64,000 nucleotides of DNA from JANPCX01 sp031431125 (GCA_031431125.1 JANPCX010000040.1:1-64000), one strand, 5' to 3'; shown: positions 35,085-45,231, numbered from the stretch's first letter. Numbers and translations: made by a program. The notes: generated by a model from the sequence alone, not told the origin.

Positions 35085-35687
35085 TCACGACGAGCGGCCG
35101 ACGCGCCCAACCACCCCGGCCAATTCCAGTTGCATCAGCACCATGTTGACCAAGGTGTTCACCGAAGGGCGGCCGGTTTCAATGACGAATTGCGCAGCCT
35201 CGCGGTACAGCTTGTCGCGCTGCCCGTAGAGCTCACGCAAACGCGCCAGCGGATCCGCCACTTGCAGCAAGGGGCGGTGGGTGTCGTGTCGCAAACGCCT
35301 GAACAACTCCTCAGGCGTGGAATGCAAATACAAAGCGGTGGTGCAGTCACGCAATTGGATGCGGTTGTTCTCCCGCAGCACCATCCCGCCACCCGTCGAC
35401 AAAACCACGCCATCGCTTTGCGCCAACAGTGTGGTCAGGGTTTGCGCTTCAACATCCCGAAACGCGTCCTCGCCTTCTCGATCAAAGTAGTCACGAATGC
35501 TGCAACCCAGTTCGCGTTCAATGACGGCGTCGCTGTCCACAAACTGCCAGCCCAGCTGCCGCGCCAACAGCCGGCCAACCGTGGTCTTGCCACCGCCGGG
35601 CATGCCAATCAGCGCGACAGTGCCTTGGGCTTGGTTGACAGCGGTGGGCACGGAGACGGAAACTGGGCTGGAGGCTGGCAAAGTCAC
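35085..35687 (-). CDS. aroK: Shikimate kinase
   Basis: 200 residues. The P-loop reads GMPGGGKTTVGR, shikimate-binding DSDAVIERELGCSI and STGGGMVLRENN follow, and the lid arginine lies near THRPLL. It phosphorylates shikimate at O3. The N-terminal 20 residues are a poorly conserved extension, and a slightly later start is possible. It heads the aroK-aroB-dgt unit. Confidence 0.94.
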   Translation of the reverse strand: MTLPASSPVSVSVPTAVNQAQGTVALIGMPGGGKTTVGRLLARQLGWQFVDSDAVIERELGCSIRDYFDREGEDAFRDVEAQTLTTLLAQSDGVVLSTGGGMVLRENNRIQLRDCTTALYLHSTPEELFRRLRHDTHRPLLQVADPLARLRELYGQRDKLYREAAQFVIETGRPSVNTLVNMVLMQLELAGVVGRVGRSS

Positions 35688-35978
35688 TGGTACAAACCCT
35701 TAACGCACGACTGGGGCGAGAAAATTTGCGGCAAAAGTGCACAGTATGCGCGATGTGCCGGTCGCCACGGCTGCGGACCCGTCGTCAGCGCACCACCTTG
35801 CACATTCCGCTCGTCGGCTCACCCACGCCACTGGTCGCCGCATCGCGGTGCAGCGTCCACGCGACACCAACAAGCAGTTAAGCTGCAATCCAGCGAGAAT
35901 GTAGCGAACTTCCCTCTTGCGGCCCCCCGTCCCTGACCAAGGCCCAAAGTGACGCCACCTTCCTACCGAAAGCGAGCC

Positions 35979-36479
35979 ATGAAACCAGCTGTCATTCGTG
36001 TCTTTTCGTTGCCTTTGCCTTGCACACGCCAACGCGGCTTCACCTTGATTGAGGTGATGATCGTGGTGGCGATCGTGGCAATCTTGGCTGCGGTGGCCTT
36101 GCCCAGTTACCGAGACTACATTCTGCGGGGTCAACTGGTGAACGCGACGAATGCCTTGGCCGGCTTGCGGTCCAACATGGAGCGACATTTTGGGGACAAC
36201 CGCCAGTACACGTCCATCACCGTCGGCGCCGTCACTTACGCGTCACCGTGTGCCGCTGCTTCGCTGACCACCCTAAACACCAACGAGCTAGCGGCCCAAA
36301 ATCTCACCATGAGCTGCACAACCCTGACCGCCGTAGCGTACACGCTTTCCGTTTCGGGCAACGGGCCGATCGCAGGATTCACTTTCACGTTAACTGAGGC
36401 AAATGCCCAGGCCACCACGGCTGCGCCCTCGGGCTGGGCAACCAGCACCACTCGCTGGTGCGTGAGGAAAGGTTGCTGA
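35979..36479 (+). CDS. pilE: Type IV pilin-like protein (PilE-type minor pilin)
   Basis: 166 residues. The class III leader ends RQRG|FTLIEV (G20/F21) with Glu at +5, followed by the hydrophobic helix MIVVAIVAILAAVALPSYRDY. The C-terminal half has a cysteine pair (MSCTTL ... RWCVRKGC), as in PilE-like pilins. It is processed by PilD and joins the pilus or its priming complex. It is the first gene of a pilin operon; its stop TGA overlaps the next ATG by one base. Confidence 0.88.
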   Translation: MKPAVIRVFSLPLPCTRQRGFTLIEVMIVVAIVAILAAVALPSYRDYILRGQLVNATNALAGLRSNMERHFGDNRQYTSITVGAVTYASPCAAASLTTLNTNELAAQNLTMSCTTLTAVAYTLSVSGNGPIAGFTFTLTEANAQATTAAPSGWATSTTRWCVRKGC

Positions 36480-37108
36480 TGAGCCGCGCGCGCCCCACTT
36501 TTGCCGCTGCACCACGCAGCCCGGGTGGCTTCACGCTCATTGAGCTGATGGTCACTTTGACCCTGCTGTCGCTGCTGCTGCTGCTGGCCGTGCCCTCTTT
36601 TACCGAGTGGCTCAGAAACAGCCAAGTACGCTCCACCGCAGAAAAGCTGCAAAACGCTTTACGAGCTGCCAAGGGGGGGGCCGTTAACCTGAACCGGCAA
36701 GTGGTTTTTGTCACGACCGCCGCTGATCCGGCAGAAAACGCCCTGGGCTCTGCGATTGGGCTGAATTGGTACGCACAATTTGTTCCCCGCACTGCAGGTG
36801 AAGACACCGCGGTGCGTTATTTGGTAGGCGGCATTTTGGCGACCGGCACCAGTGGGATCAACGTTGTCAGCACGCCGGCGACAGCGTCCATTTGTTTCAA
36901 TTCACTGGGCCGCGTGGTGGCCAACGCCACACCCAGCAGTTCAACCGATGTCCCTGCTTGCACGGCAGCGGCAGTGGCCTTCTTGGTTTCTCGTTCCGGC
37001 GCGGTCACAGGTAAAGACCGCAAGATGATGGTCACGGTCTCCACGGGTGGTCAAATTCGCATGTGTGATCCAGACCGCCCCGTCACCAGCCCGGAGGCGT
37101 GCATATGA
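36479..37108 (+). CDS. fimT: Minor pilin FimT/GspH-type
   Basis: 209 residues with prepilin leader PGG|FTLIELM (G17/F18, Glu +5) and a GspH/FimT C-terminal domain. A run of eight G (36673-36680) encodes AKGGAV near residue 66, a possible slippage site in a surface-structure gene. It is coupled to the preceding pilin (TGATG) and to pilV (ATGA at 37105-37108). The role is pilus priming; FimT members have been linked to DNA uptake in other species. Confidence 0.86.
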   Translation: MSRARPTFAAAPRSPGGFTLIELMVTLTLLSLLLLLAVPSFTEWLRNSQVRSTAEKLQNALRAAKGGAVNLNRQVVFVTTAADPAENALGSAIGLNWYAQFVPRTAGEDTAVRYLVGGILATGTSGINVVSTPATASICFNSLGRVVANATPSSSTDVPACTAAAVAFLVSRSGAVTGKDRKMMVTVSTGGQIRMCDPDRPVTSPEACI

Positions 37109-37563
37109 ACAAGCCCCATCTGCCCCGCCGTTCACAGCGTGGTGCGTCGCTGATCGAAGTCCTGGTCGCGGTGCTTATTTTCTCCTTCGGCTTGTTGGGT
37201 TTGGTCGGTCTTCAGTCCCGCGCCATGCAATTCACCGGTGACGCCGATGGCACCAACCGCGCGGCCGCATTGGCCGCTGAAATCACATCACAGATGTACG
37301 TCTTGGGCACCGGGGATACCGGTAATGCGACGCTAGCCACTTCCATTACCGACTGGAAACTCAAAGTGCAAACTCCTGCTTCTGGCGGTTTGCCCGGCGG
37401 TAGCGCAACGGTGACTTACACGGCCACCGCAACCCCTCCCGTGAGTGCTATTGAGATCAAGTGGACCACGCCGTCCAACCCCTTGTCACGGCGTTACACC
37501 ACCCAGTTCTATAGCCCGTTGGCGGGTGGTGTGACAGCACCTCCTGTTCCGCCCGGCCCCTGA
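37105..37563 (+). CDS. pilV: Minor pilin PilV
   Basis: 152 residues. The leader RSQRG|ASLIEVLVAVLIFSFGLLGL is characteristic of PilV (Ala at +1, Glu +5). ATG 37105 has GGAGG at 37093-37097, and a GTG at 37099 would be too close to it. The C-terminus is Pro/Gly-rich (APPVPPGP). PilV joins PilW, PilX and PilE in the tip complex with PilY1. Confidence 0.87.
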   Translation: MNKPHLPRRSQRGASLIEVLVAVLIFSFGLLGLVGLQSRAMQFTGDADGTNRAAALAAEITSQMYVLGTGDTGNATLATSITDWKLKVQTPASGGLPGGSATVTYTATATPPVSAIEIKWTTPSNPLSRRYTTQFYSPLAGGVTAPPVPPGP

Positions 37564-37606
37564 CGCTTAGCTGCAATAGCGGCCCTTTGTTTTAGGTCAC
37601 AACACC

Positions 37607-38809
37607 ATGCTCCAGCCACTCTCAAGAATCAACAGCGGTCGCCAAGCTGCACGCGGCTTGTCACTGATCGAATTGCTGGTGGCCATGGCCATCGGCCTGG
37701 TAGTGACGCTGGCCATCACCACCGTGCTGATCAACAGCCAGAGCCTGCAGCGAACCAGCACGGCATTGAACGATGTGTCACAAACAGGCGCACACGCCGC
37801 ACTGACCTTGGACCGAGCTGCCCGCAGCTCAGGCTCAGGCTTCACCCAATTTCGTTCTGCCATGGGCTGCGTGCTGAATGCGGCAATCACCACACCGGGT
37901 TTGAAAGTGCTTTTGCCGGTGGCTGCAGACTTGCCAGCACCGTTTGACAACATTGGCCCGACCTCAGGCCTTAAAAGCGCTGTCTTGGCGCCCGTGGTCA
38001 TCATCGATGGCGGCGGCGCCAACGGCTCGGACCAGTTGGTGGTGATGACAGGCAACCACGCCTACAGCGAAACACCTCGGGTCATTGACTCTGGCACCGC
38101 GACCACGGCATCGGTCACTGTCGGCAACGCCATGGGCATGCGCGCCAGTGACCTGGTGCTGGTGGCCGACAGTGTGGCGGGCTCGGGTTGCATGGTTCAA
38201 CAAATCGCGGCGCCCGTTGCGCAACAACAGTTGCCCATGTCGGGGGCGTATTACAAGGCGGTCGGCACCACACGGTCACTCGATTCGTTCTCGGGGACGT
38301 CTGCCGTGGTTCCTTTGGGCTGGATGAGCAATGTGGTTGGCACGCCCAGCAACCCGCCCTCGTTCACGGTCTTCGGGCTGGGTGCCAACAACACCCTTTT
38401 CAGCTATGACTTGTTGGGTACCACTGCCGGAACATCAGAAAGCAGTGTTGTGGTCGCGGAGAACGTGTTCTCGATGCATGCGCTTTACGGCACCGGCGGA
38501 TCGCCTCTGGTGTGGACGGCACCCACCGCAACAACAGCCCACGGGGCTGACACGTTGTGGGGCGCAACAACGGCAGCTCAAAAAGTGGCCGTGCGGACGA
38601 CCGTCCAGGGCATTCGTGCCGTTCGCGTAGCCATTGTGTTGCAGTCACCGCTGCAAGAGAAAGAAACCACGCCCCCAGTCTCACCCGCCAGCTTGGTGCT
38701 CTTCCCCGACTTGCCAGTCGCCAACCAAGTGACCATCAGCTTGACCACCGCGCAGCAAAACTATCGCTACCGCATTGTTGAAACCATCATTCCGCTGTTG
38801 AATTTGTAG
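37607..38809 (+). CDS. pilW: Minor pilin PilW
   Basis: 400 residues, long as usual for PilW. The leader ends AARG|LSLIELLVAMAIGLVVTL, with Glu at +5. The large C-terminal region is Ser/Thr-rich and poorly conserved. It lies between pilV and pilX in the same operon. Confidence 0.87.
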   Translation: MLQPLSRINSGRQAARGLSLIELLVAMAIGLVVTLAITTVLINSQSLQRTSTALNDVSQTGAHAALTLDRAARSSGSGFTQFRSAMGCVLNAAITTPGLKVLLPVAADLPAPFDNIGPTSGLKSAVLAPVVIIDGGGANGSDQLVVMTGNHAYSETPRVIDSGTATTASVTVGNAMGMRASDLVLVADSVAGSGCMVQQIAAPVAQQQLPMSGAYYKAVGTTRSLDSFSGTSAVVPLGWMSNVVGTPSNPPSFTVFGLGANNTLFSYDLLGTTAGTSESSVVVAENVFSMHALYGTGGSPLVWTAPTATTAHGADTLWGATTAAQKVAVRTTVQGIRAVRVAIVLQSPLQEKETTPPVSPASLVLFPDLPVANQVTISLTTAQQNYRYRIVETIIPLLNL

Positions 38810-38831
38810 ACCTACATCGACCCGAAACACC

Positions 38832-39560
38832 ATGAACACCTACAAGCCAATCTGTCTCCGCGCCATGGGTTGCCACCGGCCGCGCCAGCAACGCGGCGTG
38901 GTGCTGCTGTTCGCTTTGATTGCCGTCACCATCATGCTGATCGGTGCGGTGGCGTTGATCAGCTCGTTCAACACCTCCTTGGTCACAGCCGGCAACATTG
39001 GCTTCAAGCGCGATTTGAGCAACCAAGCGGAAAGAGCCATTTCTGATGTGATGCTCAAATTCGTGGGGGCTGGGGCTTTGTCGACGACTGCGGCAAGAGG
39101 TGCGTCGATTGGTTCACAAAACTACAGTGCCGTCGCTTTGACCACGAACAGCCAAGGCATACCCTTGGATTTGCTGAAGAAAACCGCTGATTTCACCAGC
39201 GCATCTCCCGTCTCATGGACAGGTGCTGACATCAACGGCACCGCGGGACAGGGTATCAAGATACGTTATTTGGTGGATCGTTTGTGCTCAACAGCAGGAG
39301 ACGCCAACGTCACCCTGGCACCCGAAGCTTGTATTCGAGGCGGAAAAGGCCAGTTCCTTCCAGGAGCCGGTGACGAAAGCCGCACGCGCAGCAAGGCCGA
39401 AGACGGGGGTTCGGGCGTTGCCGCCGCAGTGCCACAGCCAGCAGCCTACCGCGTCACGGTGAAGGCCACAGGGCCCCGCAACACCGAAGCGTTCTACCAA
39501 GTCACTTTCACTGAACCGCTTCCACCTCCTGCTGCCATTCCCACCACGCTTCCACCCTGA
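38832..39560 (+). CDS. pilX: Minor pilin assembly protein PilX
   Basis: 242 residues. The N-terminus RQQRGVVLLFALIAVTIMLI resembles PilX, which lacks the canonical Glu+5 and has a long hydrophobic segment (about 24-45). The C-terminus ends in a Pro-rich tail. Placement between pilW and pilY1 supports the name; sequence alone would be less decisive. Confidence 0.82.
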   Translation: MNTYKPICLRAMGCHRPRQQRGVVLLFALIAVTIMLIGAVALISSFNTSLVTAGNIGFKRDLSNQAERAISDVMLKFVGAGALSTTAARGASIGSQNYSAVALTTNSQGIPLDLLKKTADFTSASPVSWTGADINGTAGQGIKIRYLVDRLCSTAGDANVTLAPEACIRGGKGQFLPGAGDESRTRSKAEDGGSGVAAAVPQPAAYRVTVKATGPRNTEAFYQVTFTEPLPPPAAIPTTLPP

Positions 39561-39639
39561 ACAGTTTGAACTTCGACATGCGCCGCCTGCGAGCGGTGGT
39601 TTGGGTTAACTTGCTTTTTCTCCTGAATGGAGGCTTATT

Positions 39640-42600
39640 TTGAAGAACATCAGTATTCATCGCACCTTGCTTGGCGCTGCCACCTGCTTGACTCTGCTTG
39701 GCTCGGCTTGGGCCCAAGTGCCTTTGGCAGACCGGCCAGTGCTCACCACGGTTTCTGTGCCCGGCAATTTGGCCTTGGCTTTGTCGGTGGAGTTCCCTAC
39801 AGCCGTCAGCGTGGCCCACATTTCTGGCTATGACAGCACCAACGAGTACCTCGGCTACTTTGACCCCAACAAGTGTTACCTCTACAACTTCTCAGCCACC
39901 GAAGCCGACCGCCACTTCTACCCCACCAGCATCACCGGCACCCGAACATGCAGCAGCGCCAGCAAACAATGGAGCGGTAATTTTCTGAACTGGGCCACGA
40001 TGCAAACCATCGACCCGTTTCGCTGGGCACTGACAGGTGGCTACAGGGTGGCAGACACGGCGGGCAGTGGCGCCACACCGGGCGTGACCATCATTGAAAA
40101 AGCGTGGGCCTCTGGTCAAGGTGGCACGGGCAACTTTCCCAACCGCGAGATTGGCGGCGCAGCGGTGGGACTGGCCACCCCAGTGACTTTCGGTGACTTC
40201 CGCATGCGCGTGGAAGGTTTGGGCAACAAACTGCGTTTCACTGAATCGGGTGACAGGTACGGCGCAGCCACAGCCTACAACCCAGCCGGCACCCCTGACC
40301 CAGCCACGGTCTACGAGGTCAGTGTGCGCGTGAAGGTCTGTGATGCCACCGTGGGTTTGGAAACCAACTGCGTGGCTTACGGCACATCGCCGAACTTCAC
40401 CCACAAACCTGAAGGTCTGTTGCAAAAATATGCAAACCGCATCCGTTACAGCGCATTCGGTTACCTGAATGACGACGATATCAATCGAGACGGCGGTGTT
40501 CTGCGTGCGCGCATGGCCTTCATTGGGCCGATTCAACCGATTCCCTTGCTGCCCAGCATCCCCAATCCCTACCCTGAATGGAATAGCAGCACCGGCGTGA
40601 TGACGGCCAACCCCATAGTCTTAGACGCCTCTGATACCGCCGCAGCCTTTGGTGTGGCGGTGACCAACAGCGGGGTGATGAACTACCTGAATAAATTCGG
40701 GCAAATCACCCCTGGAACCTACAAGAAATACGACCCTGTGGGTGAGCTGTACTACGCTGCCGTCCGTTACTACAAAAATTTAGGGAACGTGCCCGAGTGG
40801 ACCAATATGACCTCCGCGTCGGTGGCCCAAAAGACCACCTATGTGGATGGTTTTCCGGTCATCACCACATGGGACGACCCCATTTTGTATTCGTGCCAGA
40901 AGAACTTCATCTTGGGCATTGGTGACGTGAACACGCACGCTGATAAAAACGTGCCGGGCTCGTCGATCGCAGGTGGTTCCGACGAACCTGGCGTCCCCGG
41001 CAGTTTGTCAACTGATCCGGTAGACGCCAGCACCATGACCACCAGAGTGGGCGTGATGCAAGGAGTCGGGGGTGGATCATTGGGAACAGTGAATCCGTTC
41101 AACGGTTGCTGCAGCCACAATTCCGCCTTGATGGCCGGCGTTGCCTATGACTCCCACACACGCGATATTCGTCCTGATGTAGCCACGTCGGCGCAGACTT
41201 TGGGCAAACAAACCATTGATACATACTGGCTGGACGTTCTGGAGTTTTCCAACTACAAGAACAACAACCAGTTCTACATGGCCGCCAAGTTCGGTGGTTT
41301 TAAAGTGCCGGTGGGATTCAACCCGGACACTGCCACCGCCCTGCCATCGGTGGCGTCTTGGTACAACTCGAGTCGGGTGTCTCCATCGGGGCAGCCGTTG
41401 CCCGACAACTATTTCATAGCGTCTGACCCCAAGTCCATGGTCGACGGTTTGTCCTCTGCCTTCTCCAACATTGCCGCCGCCATCGAACAAACCACCACAG
41501 GCGCGGCAACCTCGGTGCCGCAGGTTTCTTCGGCCGGAGCGGTGAGCTACTCTGCCTCCTATAAATCGGCCGACTGGTCGGGTGACGTCATCGCGTCCAA
41601 ACGAATTTTTGGATCCACCGCCACACCAGTTGAATACTGGAAATTCAGTGACAAACTGGCCGCCCAGCTGGCCGCAGATGGTTGGAAAACCGTCGGCTCT
41701 GGCGGTAACCGGGTCATGGTGACGTGGAATAGCACATCGGGTTCAGAAGGCGGCATTCCGTTTCAAGCCACCTCGCTGACTACAGCACAAAAAGCAGCGC
41801 TCAACACAACATGGCGACCGGGTGACGACAGCACCGATTTCGCCAACTACCTCCGTGGCGAACGAACCAATGAGTCATCCGTGCCCAACTACCGGGTAAG
41901 AACTTCTTTGGTCGGAGACATCGTGGGCTCCACACTTAAAGCGGTGGGGCCCCCATCATTCAACTACACCGACTTGTACAACCCCGGCTACACCGCGTTC
42001 AAAACCACATGGGCCAGTCGCACCACGGTTTTGTACGTGGGCACCAACGCTGGCGTTTTACACGCCATCAATGGCACTGCCTGCAGCTCCACAGCCGCGC
42101 CGAATTGCGGCTCTGCCACGACCGTTGACGCTGATGCCGGCAAAGAAGTGTTTGCCTATGTGCCCAGTGCTCTCTTTGAAGGGCCGACCACCCCTACCGC
42201 GACGCCATCCGACGATGGTTTGGCCACATTGGGCAACCCTTCTTACGTACACAAAAATTTCGTCAATGGTTCGCCACTCGATTTCGACATTGATTTGTCG
42301 AACACCAAAAAAGGCAAGAGCGGCTCGCCGGGCTCGTGCGCCAACCCTGACACAACACAAACAACTTACTGGAGGACCGTGTTGATTGGCGGTTTGGGAA
42401 AAGGCGGCAAGAGTTTCTTTGCCCTCGACATCACCGACCCTTTGCAAACAGACTCTGCCAGTCCAGGTTTAACCGAGAGTAAACAAGCGGCCAAAATCCT
42501 TTGGGAATTTCCGCGCGCCGCTGACTTGGCCGTCACATCCTACGACCTCAAGAACAGGCTCGGCTTCTCATTTGGAAAACCAGTGGTCGTCAAGACCAAA

Positions 42601-43572
42601 CAACATGGGTGGGTGGTGGTCTTCACGTCCGGCTACAACAACAACGGCGTAGGTTATTTCTTTGTTGTGGACGCTTGCACCGGCCTGCTGGTTCAAGAAC
42701 CCATATCCACGGGCGTAGGCACTGCGACCGTCGAAGCGGGCCTGACACACCCCACGGCCTACGTGAAAAACTTCAAGGATGGCACTGCGGACGCTGTGTA
42801 TGCCGGCGACCTGTTGGGCAACGTTTGGCGCTTGGATGTGCGCAAGGCCACTGGCGACTTCGACCCACCGGAGCGCATTGCGTTGTTGAGGGACGCGCTC
42901 ACCAGCCTCCCTCAACCCATCACCACACGCGTTCGCGTGGAATACTGTCCCAAGACCCTGGATCGATTTGTGATGATTGGCTCAGGCCGTCTCTTGGATG
43001 GCACCGACATCGGCATCACCCAAAGGCAAAATCTTTATGTATTCAAAGACGGTACGAACGACTTGTTCGATACTGCGTTGACATCAGCCAACTCGGTGGT
43101 TCGCAGCGATTTGGTCGATGTCACGAGTGACCTCACCAGCGGGACTGCGGTGTTCACCACCGGCAAGGGTTGGTATTTGGAGTTGGGTCCCGGTGGGGCC
43201 AGCAACGCAGGCTGGCGGATGGTGAACGACACCTCCTACTTCAACGACGGGGAACAGGGAATCGTTGTATTGGCTGCCACATTGCCTGACAGCAGCGATA
43301 TCTGCGCTCAGTCAGGAGTAGGCTTGCTCTACGGTATCAACATCTGTGACGGCAAGTCGGTTCTGCGACTCACGTCATCAGGTGGTTTGGTTGCCAACAT
43401 GGATTTGACTGGGCCAGCCCTGGGCGGAGGCGATTGGTGGAAAAACTCGGGCGGCAACCCAGTGATTTCGGTGTGTTCGACAAACGGGACTTGCGTGAGC
43501 CCAGCACCTTTGCCTGTTCCAACCGTCTCAACCCAACGTCTGAACTGGCGCGAGATTCCTATCGCTGAGTAG
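39640..43572 (+). CDS. pilY1: Type IV pilus tip adhesin / assembly protein PilY1
   Basis: 1310 residues from a TTG start at 39640, with GGAGG at 39629-39633. A signal peptide is cleaved after SAWA (about 25). The N-terminal half is variable. The C-terminal half is the PilY1 beta-propeller, seen in TVLYVGTNAGVLHAING and the calcium-loop-plus-blade motif DGTADAVYAGDLLGNVWRLD. PilY1 caps the pilus, aids priming and extension, and can act as adhesin or surface sensor. It is the last gene of the operon and is followed by a strong terminator. Confidence 0.92.
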   Translation: MKNISIHRTLLGAATCLTLLGSAWAQVPLADRPVLTTVSVPGNLALALSVEFPTAVSVAHISGYDSTNEYLGYFDPNKCYLYNFSATEADRHFYPTSITGTRTCSSASKQWSGNFLNWATMQTIDPFRWALTGGYRVADTAGSGATPGVTIIEKAWASGQGGTGNFPNREIGGAAVGLATPVTFGDFRMRVEGLGNKLRFTESGDRYGAATAYNPAGTPDPATVYEVSVRVKVCDATVGLETNCVAYGTSPNFTHKPEGLLQKYANRIRYSAFGYLNDDDINRDGGVLRARMAFIGPIQPIPLLPSIPNPYPEWNSSTGVMTANPIVLDASDTAAAFGVAVTNSGVMNYLNKFGQITPGTYKKYDPVGELYYAAVRYYKNLGNVPEWTNMTSASVAQKTTYVDGFPVITTWDDPILYSCQKNFILGIGDVNTHADKNVPGSSIAGGSDEPGVPGSLSTDPVDASTMTTRVGVMQGVGGGSLGTVNPFNGCCSHNSALMAGVAYDSHTRDIRPDVATSAQTLGKQTIDTYWLDVLEFSNYKNNNQFYMAAKFGGFKVPVGFNPDTATALPSVASWYNSSRVSPSGQPLPDNYFIASDPKSMVDGLSSAFSNIAAAIEQTTTGAATSVPQVSSAGAVSYSASYKSADWSGDVIASKRIFGSTATPVEYWKFSDKLAAQLAADGWKTVGSGGNRVMVTWNSTSGSEGGIPFQATSLTTAQKAALNTTWRPGDDSTDFANYLRGERTNESSVPNYRVRTSLVGDIVGSTLKAVGPPSFNYTDLYNPGYTAFKTTWASRTTVLYVGTNAGVLHAINGTACSSTAAPNCGSATTVDADAGKEVFAYVPSALFEGPTTPTATPSDDGLATLGNPSYVHKNFVNGSPLDFDIDLSNTKKGKSGSPGSCANPDTTQTTYWRTVLIGGLGKGGKSFFALDITDPLQTDSASPGLTESKQAAKILWEFPRAADLAVTSYDLKNRLGFSFGKPVVVKTKQHGWVVVFTSGYNNNGVGYFFVVDACTGLLVQEPISTGVGTATVEAGLTHPTAYVKNFKDGTADAVYAGDLLGNVWRLDVRKATGDFDPPERIALLRDALTSLPQPITTRVRVEYCPKTLDRFVMIGSGRLLDGTDIGITQRQNLYVFKDGTNDLFDTALTSANSVVRSDLVDVTSDLTSGTAVFTTGKGWYLELGPGGASNAGWRMVNDTSYFNDGEQGIVVLAATLPDSSDICAQSGVGLLYGINICDGKSVLRLTSSGGLVANMDLTGPALGGGDWWKNSGGNPVISVCSTNGTCVSPAPLPVPTVSTQRLNWREIPIAE

Positions 43573-43606
43573 TGGCACAAGCGGGTTCTACCGCTTTTCT
43601 TCGACT

Positions 43607-43640
43607 TAAAAAGAGCGCCCTGGAGGCGCTCTTTTATTTT
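43607..43640 (+). terminator. Rho-independent terminator after pilY1
   Basis: Stem AAGAGCGCC (43611-43619) pairs with GGCGCTCTT (43625-43633) around a 5-base loop, followed by TTATTTT. The A-rich left flank lets it work on the opposite strand too, for the zinc-ribbon gene that ends at 43842. Confidence 0.9.
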
Positions 43641-43841
43641 GTTTATCAGTTTTGAATCCGCGGCCACCAATCAGGCCCGTATACGGAGAACAGTGGTGGT
43701 TTCGACCAAGTGAAGGCACTCGCACGACGTGACAGCACGTCTGCTCGACCCCTCCCTCAACACCATTCCACTGGCGAGGCATCGATGTACGCGAACTTGC
43801 GCTGCAAACCGAGTCTGGCACCGTGCGGCACCATTTCCCGG

Positions 43842-44927
43842 TTAGGAACCTCCATAAAGACGCTGATGCTCGTGTTCTTGTTGCTGCGTGCGCCAACGCT
43901 GGCACTGGGCATGCTGAGTGTGGACAGATTTTTCGCACTGCTTCGCCAGGCAACTGTTCCGTGCGAAAACGCCCAGGTTGGAGCACACGTCATGAGGGCT
44001 CGGCACCGTTTGCGTCGCAGCGACCGGTGCCTGCGTGACAGCGCCAGTCGCCGAAGCAGGCGGCGATGACAGTGTCGGCCTCACGGCCGAGGCCGTTCCT
44101 GGCGCTGAGGTCTTTTCTCTGTCGTTGGCTTTCTGATTGACCGCTACACCGGCTGTTTTTTTGGGCTGCATGGCAGGCACTTCCACCTGCACGGCAGCAG
44201 CGGGGGTGGCAAGCTCTGCAGAACTCGGCTGCGCCGAACCATTTGATTCGGCAGTGGCCACTGGCGGCGCGGGTTTCGCAGCTACAGGCGTCGACTCCGC
44301 TGTCCTCGATGGGTCCCGTCCAGACATCCACCATGCGCTAAGAGCCACCACAATCACTGCGGAACAAAACAACCCCAACCACTTTCCTGAGTGAGGCGTT
44401 GCGGCGGCTGAGTCGACGTTTGTTTCGTTTATGAGCTTCCCAAAACTCAAGATTGGTTCAACACCAGGCCTGGTATCAGCCATTCCGGCATCAGCTGAAC
44501 TTTTTACTGTGCCCTGTTCGGATACGGTTTTGTTATCTCGACCCGTTGCTTCGGTGGGCAACTGCGGCGCAGGGGATTGAAGCGTTGTATCCGCGTTCGC
44601 GACAGGCGGAGACCACCGTTTGTTTGGAGGGTTGCTTTCCTTGGCAACAAACGCCGGCCACGCCGGCCCGCTCTGAGGAGCATCCGCAAGCGGGTCAACG
44701 TGTGGACAATCCTGTGACTGCCCTGATTCGATACCAATGGTGTCCACTGTGTGCACGGACGCACTTGAAGACGCCTTCGCCGAAGCCCGGGTGATGATGC
44801 CCAGGTCAGGCCATGCCGAAGATTGAAAAGGCTGAGTAACACCGTGCATGGCCTGCCCACAGTGCTGGCAAAAATTGGCGATGCTCGGGTTTTCGGTGCT
44901 GCAATTCAAACAGGTGCTTTTTTTCAT
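43842..44927 (-). CDS. Zinc-ribbon single-pass membrane protein with C-terminal cysteine motif
   Basis: 361 residues from ATG 44927. The N-terminal zinc ribbon CLNC...FCQHC uses Cys 6, 9, 20 and 23. A long Ser/Ala/Pro-rich low-complexity linker leads to one transmembrane helix (about 183-201), then a second Pro/Ala-rich linker. A short C-terminal domain has four cysteines (315, 326, 331, 342) in a C-x10-C-x4-C-x10-C pattern. The expected topology is cytoplasmic ribbon and periplasmic Cys domain. No function is known to me. The longer frame to 45131 is not supported by a ribosome-binding site or similarity. Confidence 0.75.
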   Translation of the reverse strand: MKKSTCLNCSTENPSIANFCQHCGQAMHGVTQPFQSSAWPDLGIITRASAKASSSASVHTVDTIGIESGQSQDCPHVDPLADAPQSGPAWPAFVAKESNPPNKRWSPPVANADTTLQSPAPQLPTEATGRDNKTVSEQGTVKSSADAGMADTRPGVEPILSFGKLINETNVDSAAATPHSGKWLGLFCSAVIVVALSAWWMSGRDPSRTAESTPVAAKPAPPVATAESNGSAQPSSAELATPAAAVQVEVPAMQPKKTAGVAVNQKANDREKTSAPGTASAVRPTLSSPPASATGAVTQAPVAATQTVPSPHDVCSNLGVFARNSCLAKQCEKSVHTQHAQCQRWRTQQQEHEHQRLYGGS

Positions 44928-45231
44928 TCGAAACAATGGCAATACGTGAGGAGCTTGCGCGGCATACGTCGCCGCCAGGCCAGACCGGCGGCACGGATCA
45001 GCCTGATTGCTCAAACCGATGGCAGGACAACCAGTCGGAATAGACTGCGCTGCCTTGCCCTTGAAGGATAGTGGTTGCGTCACGGTCTGAGGCGAAAAGG
45101 CGCCCCCCGGGCTGGGGGATACGGCAATCAAAATTTACCGACTTGATGAATGATTTGGCAACTATTTTCAAACGCGACATCAGCAATGGCAAGATCGGTG
45201 TTTTGCCGACTTCCGACAGCATCCCAATCAC
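44928..45231. other. Intergenic, divergent promoters; no gene supported
   Basis: About 300 bases between the divergent zinc-ribbon and 5'-nucleotidase genes. A 77-codon minus-strand frame (44998-45231) spans most of it but resembles nothing and would sit on the promoter. I saw no clear operator or terminator. Confidence 0.4.

Noticed and set aside
44998..45231. 77-codon minus-strand frame in the divergent spacer
   Set aside because: No similarity, would occupy the promoters of both neighbours.
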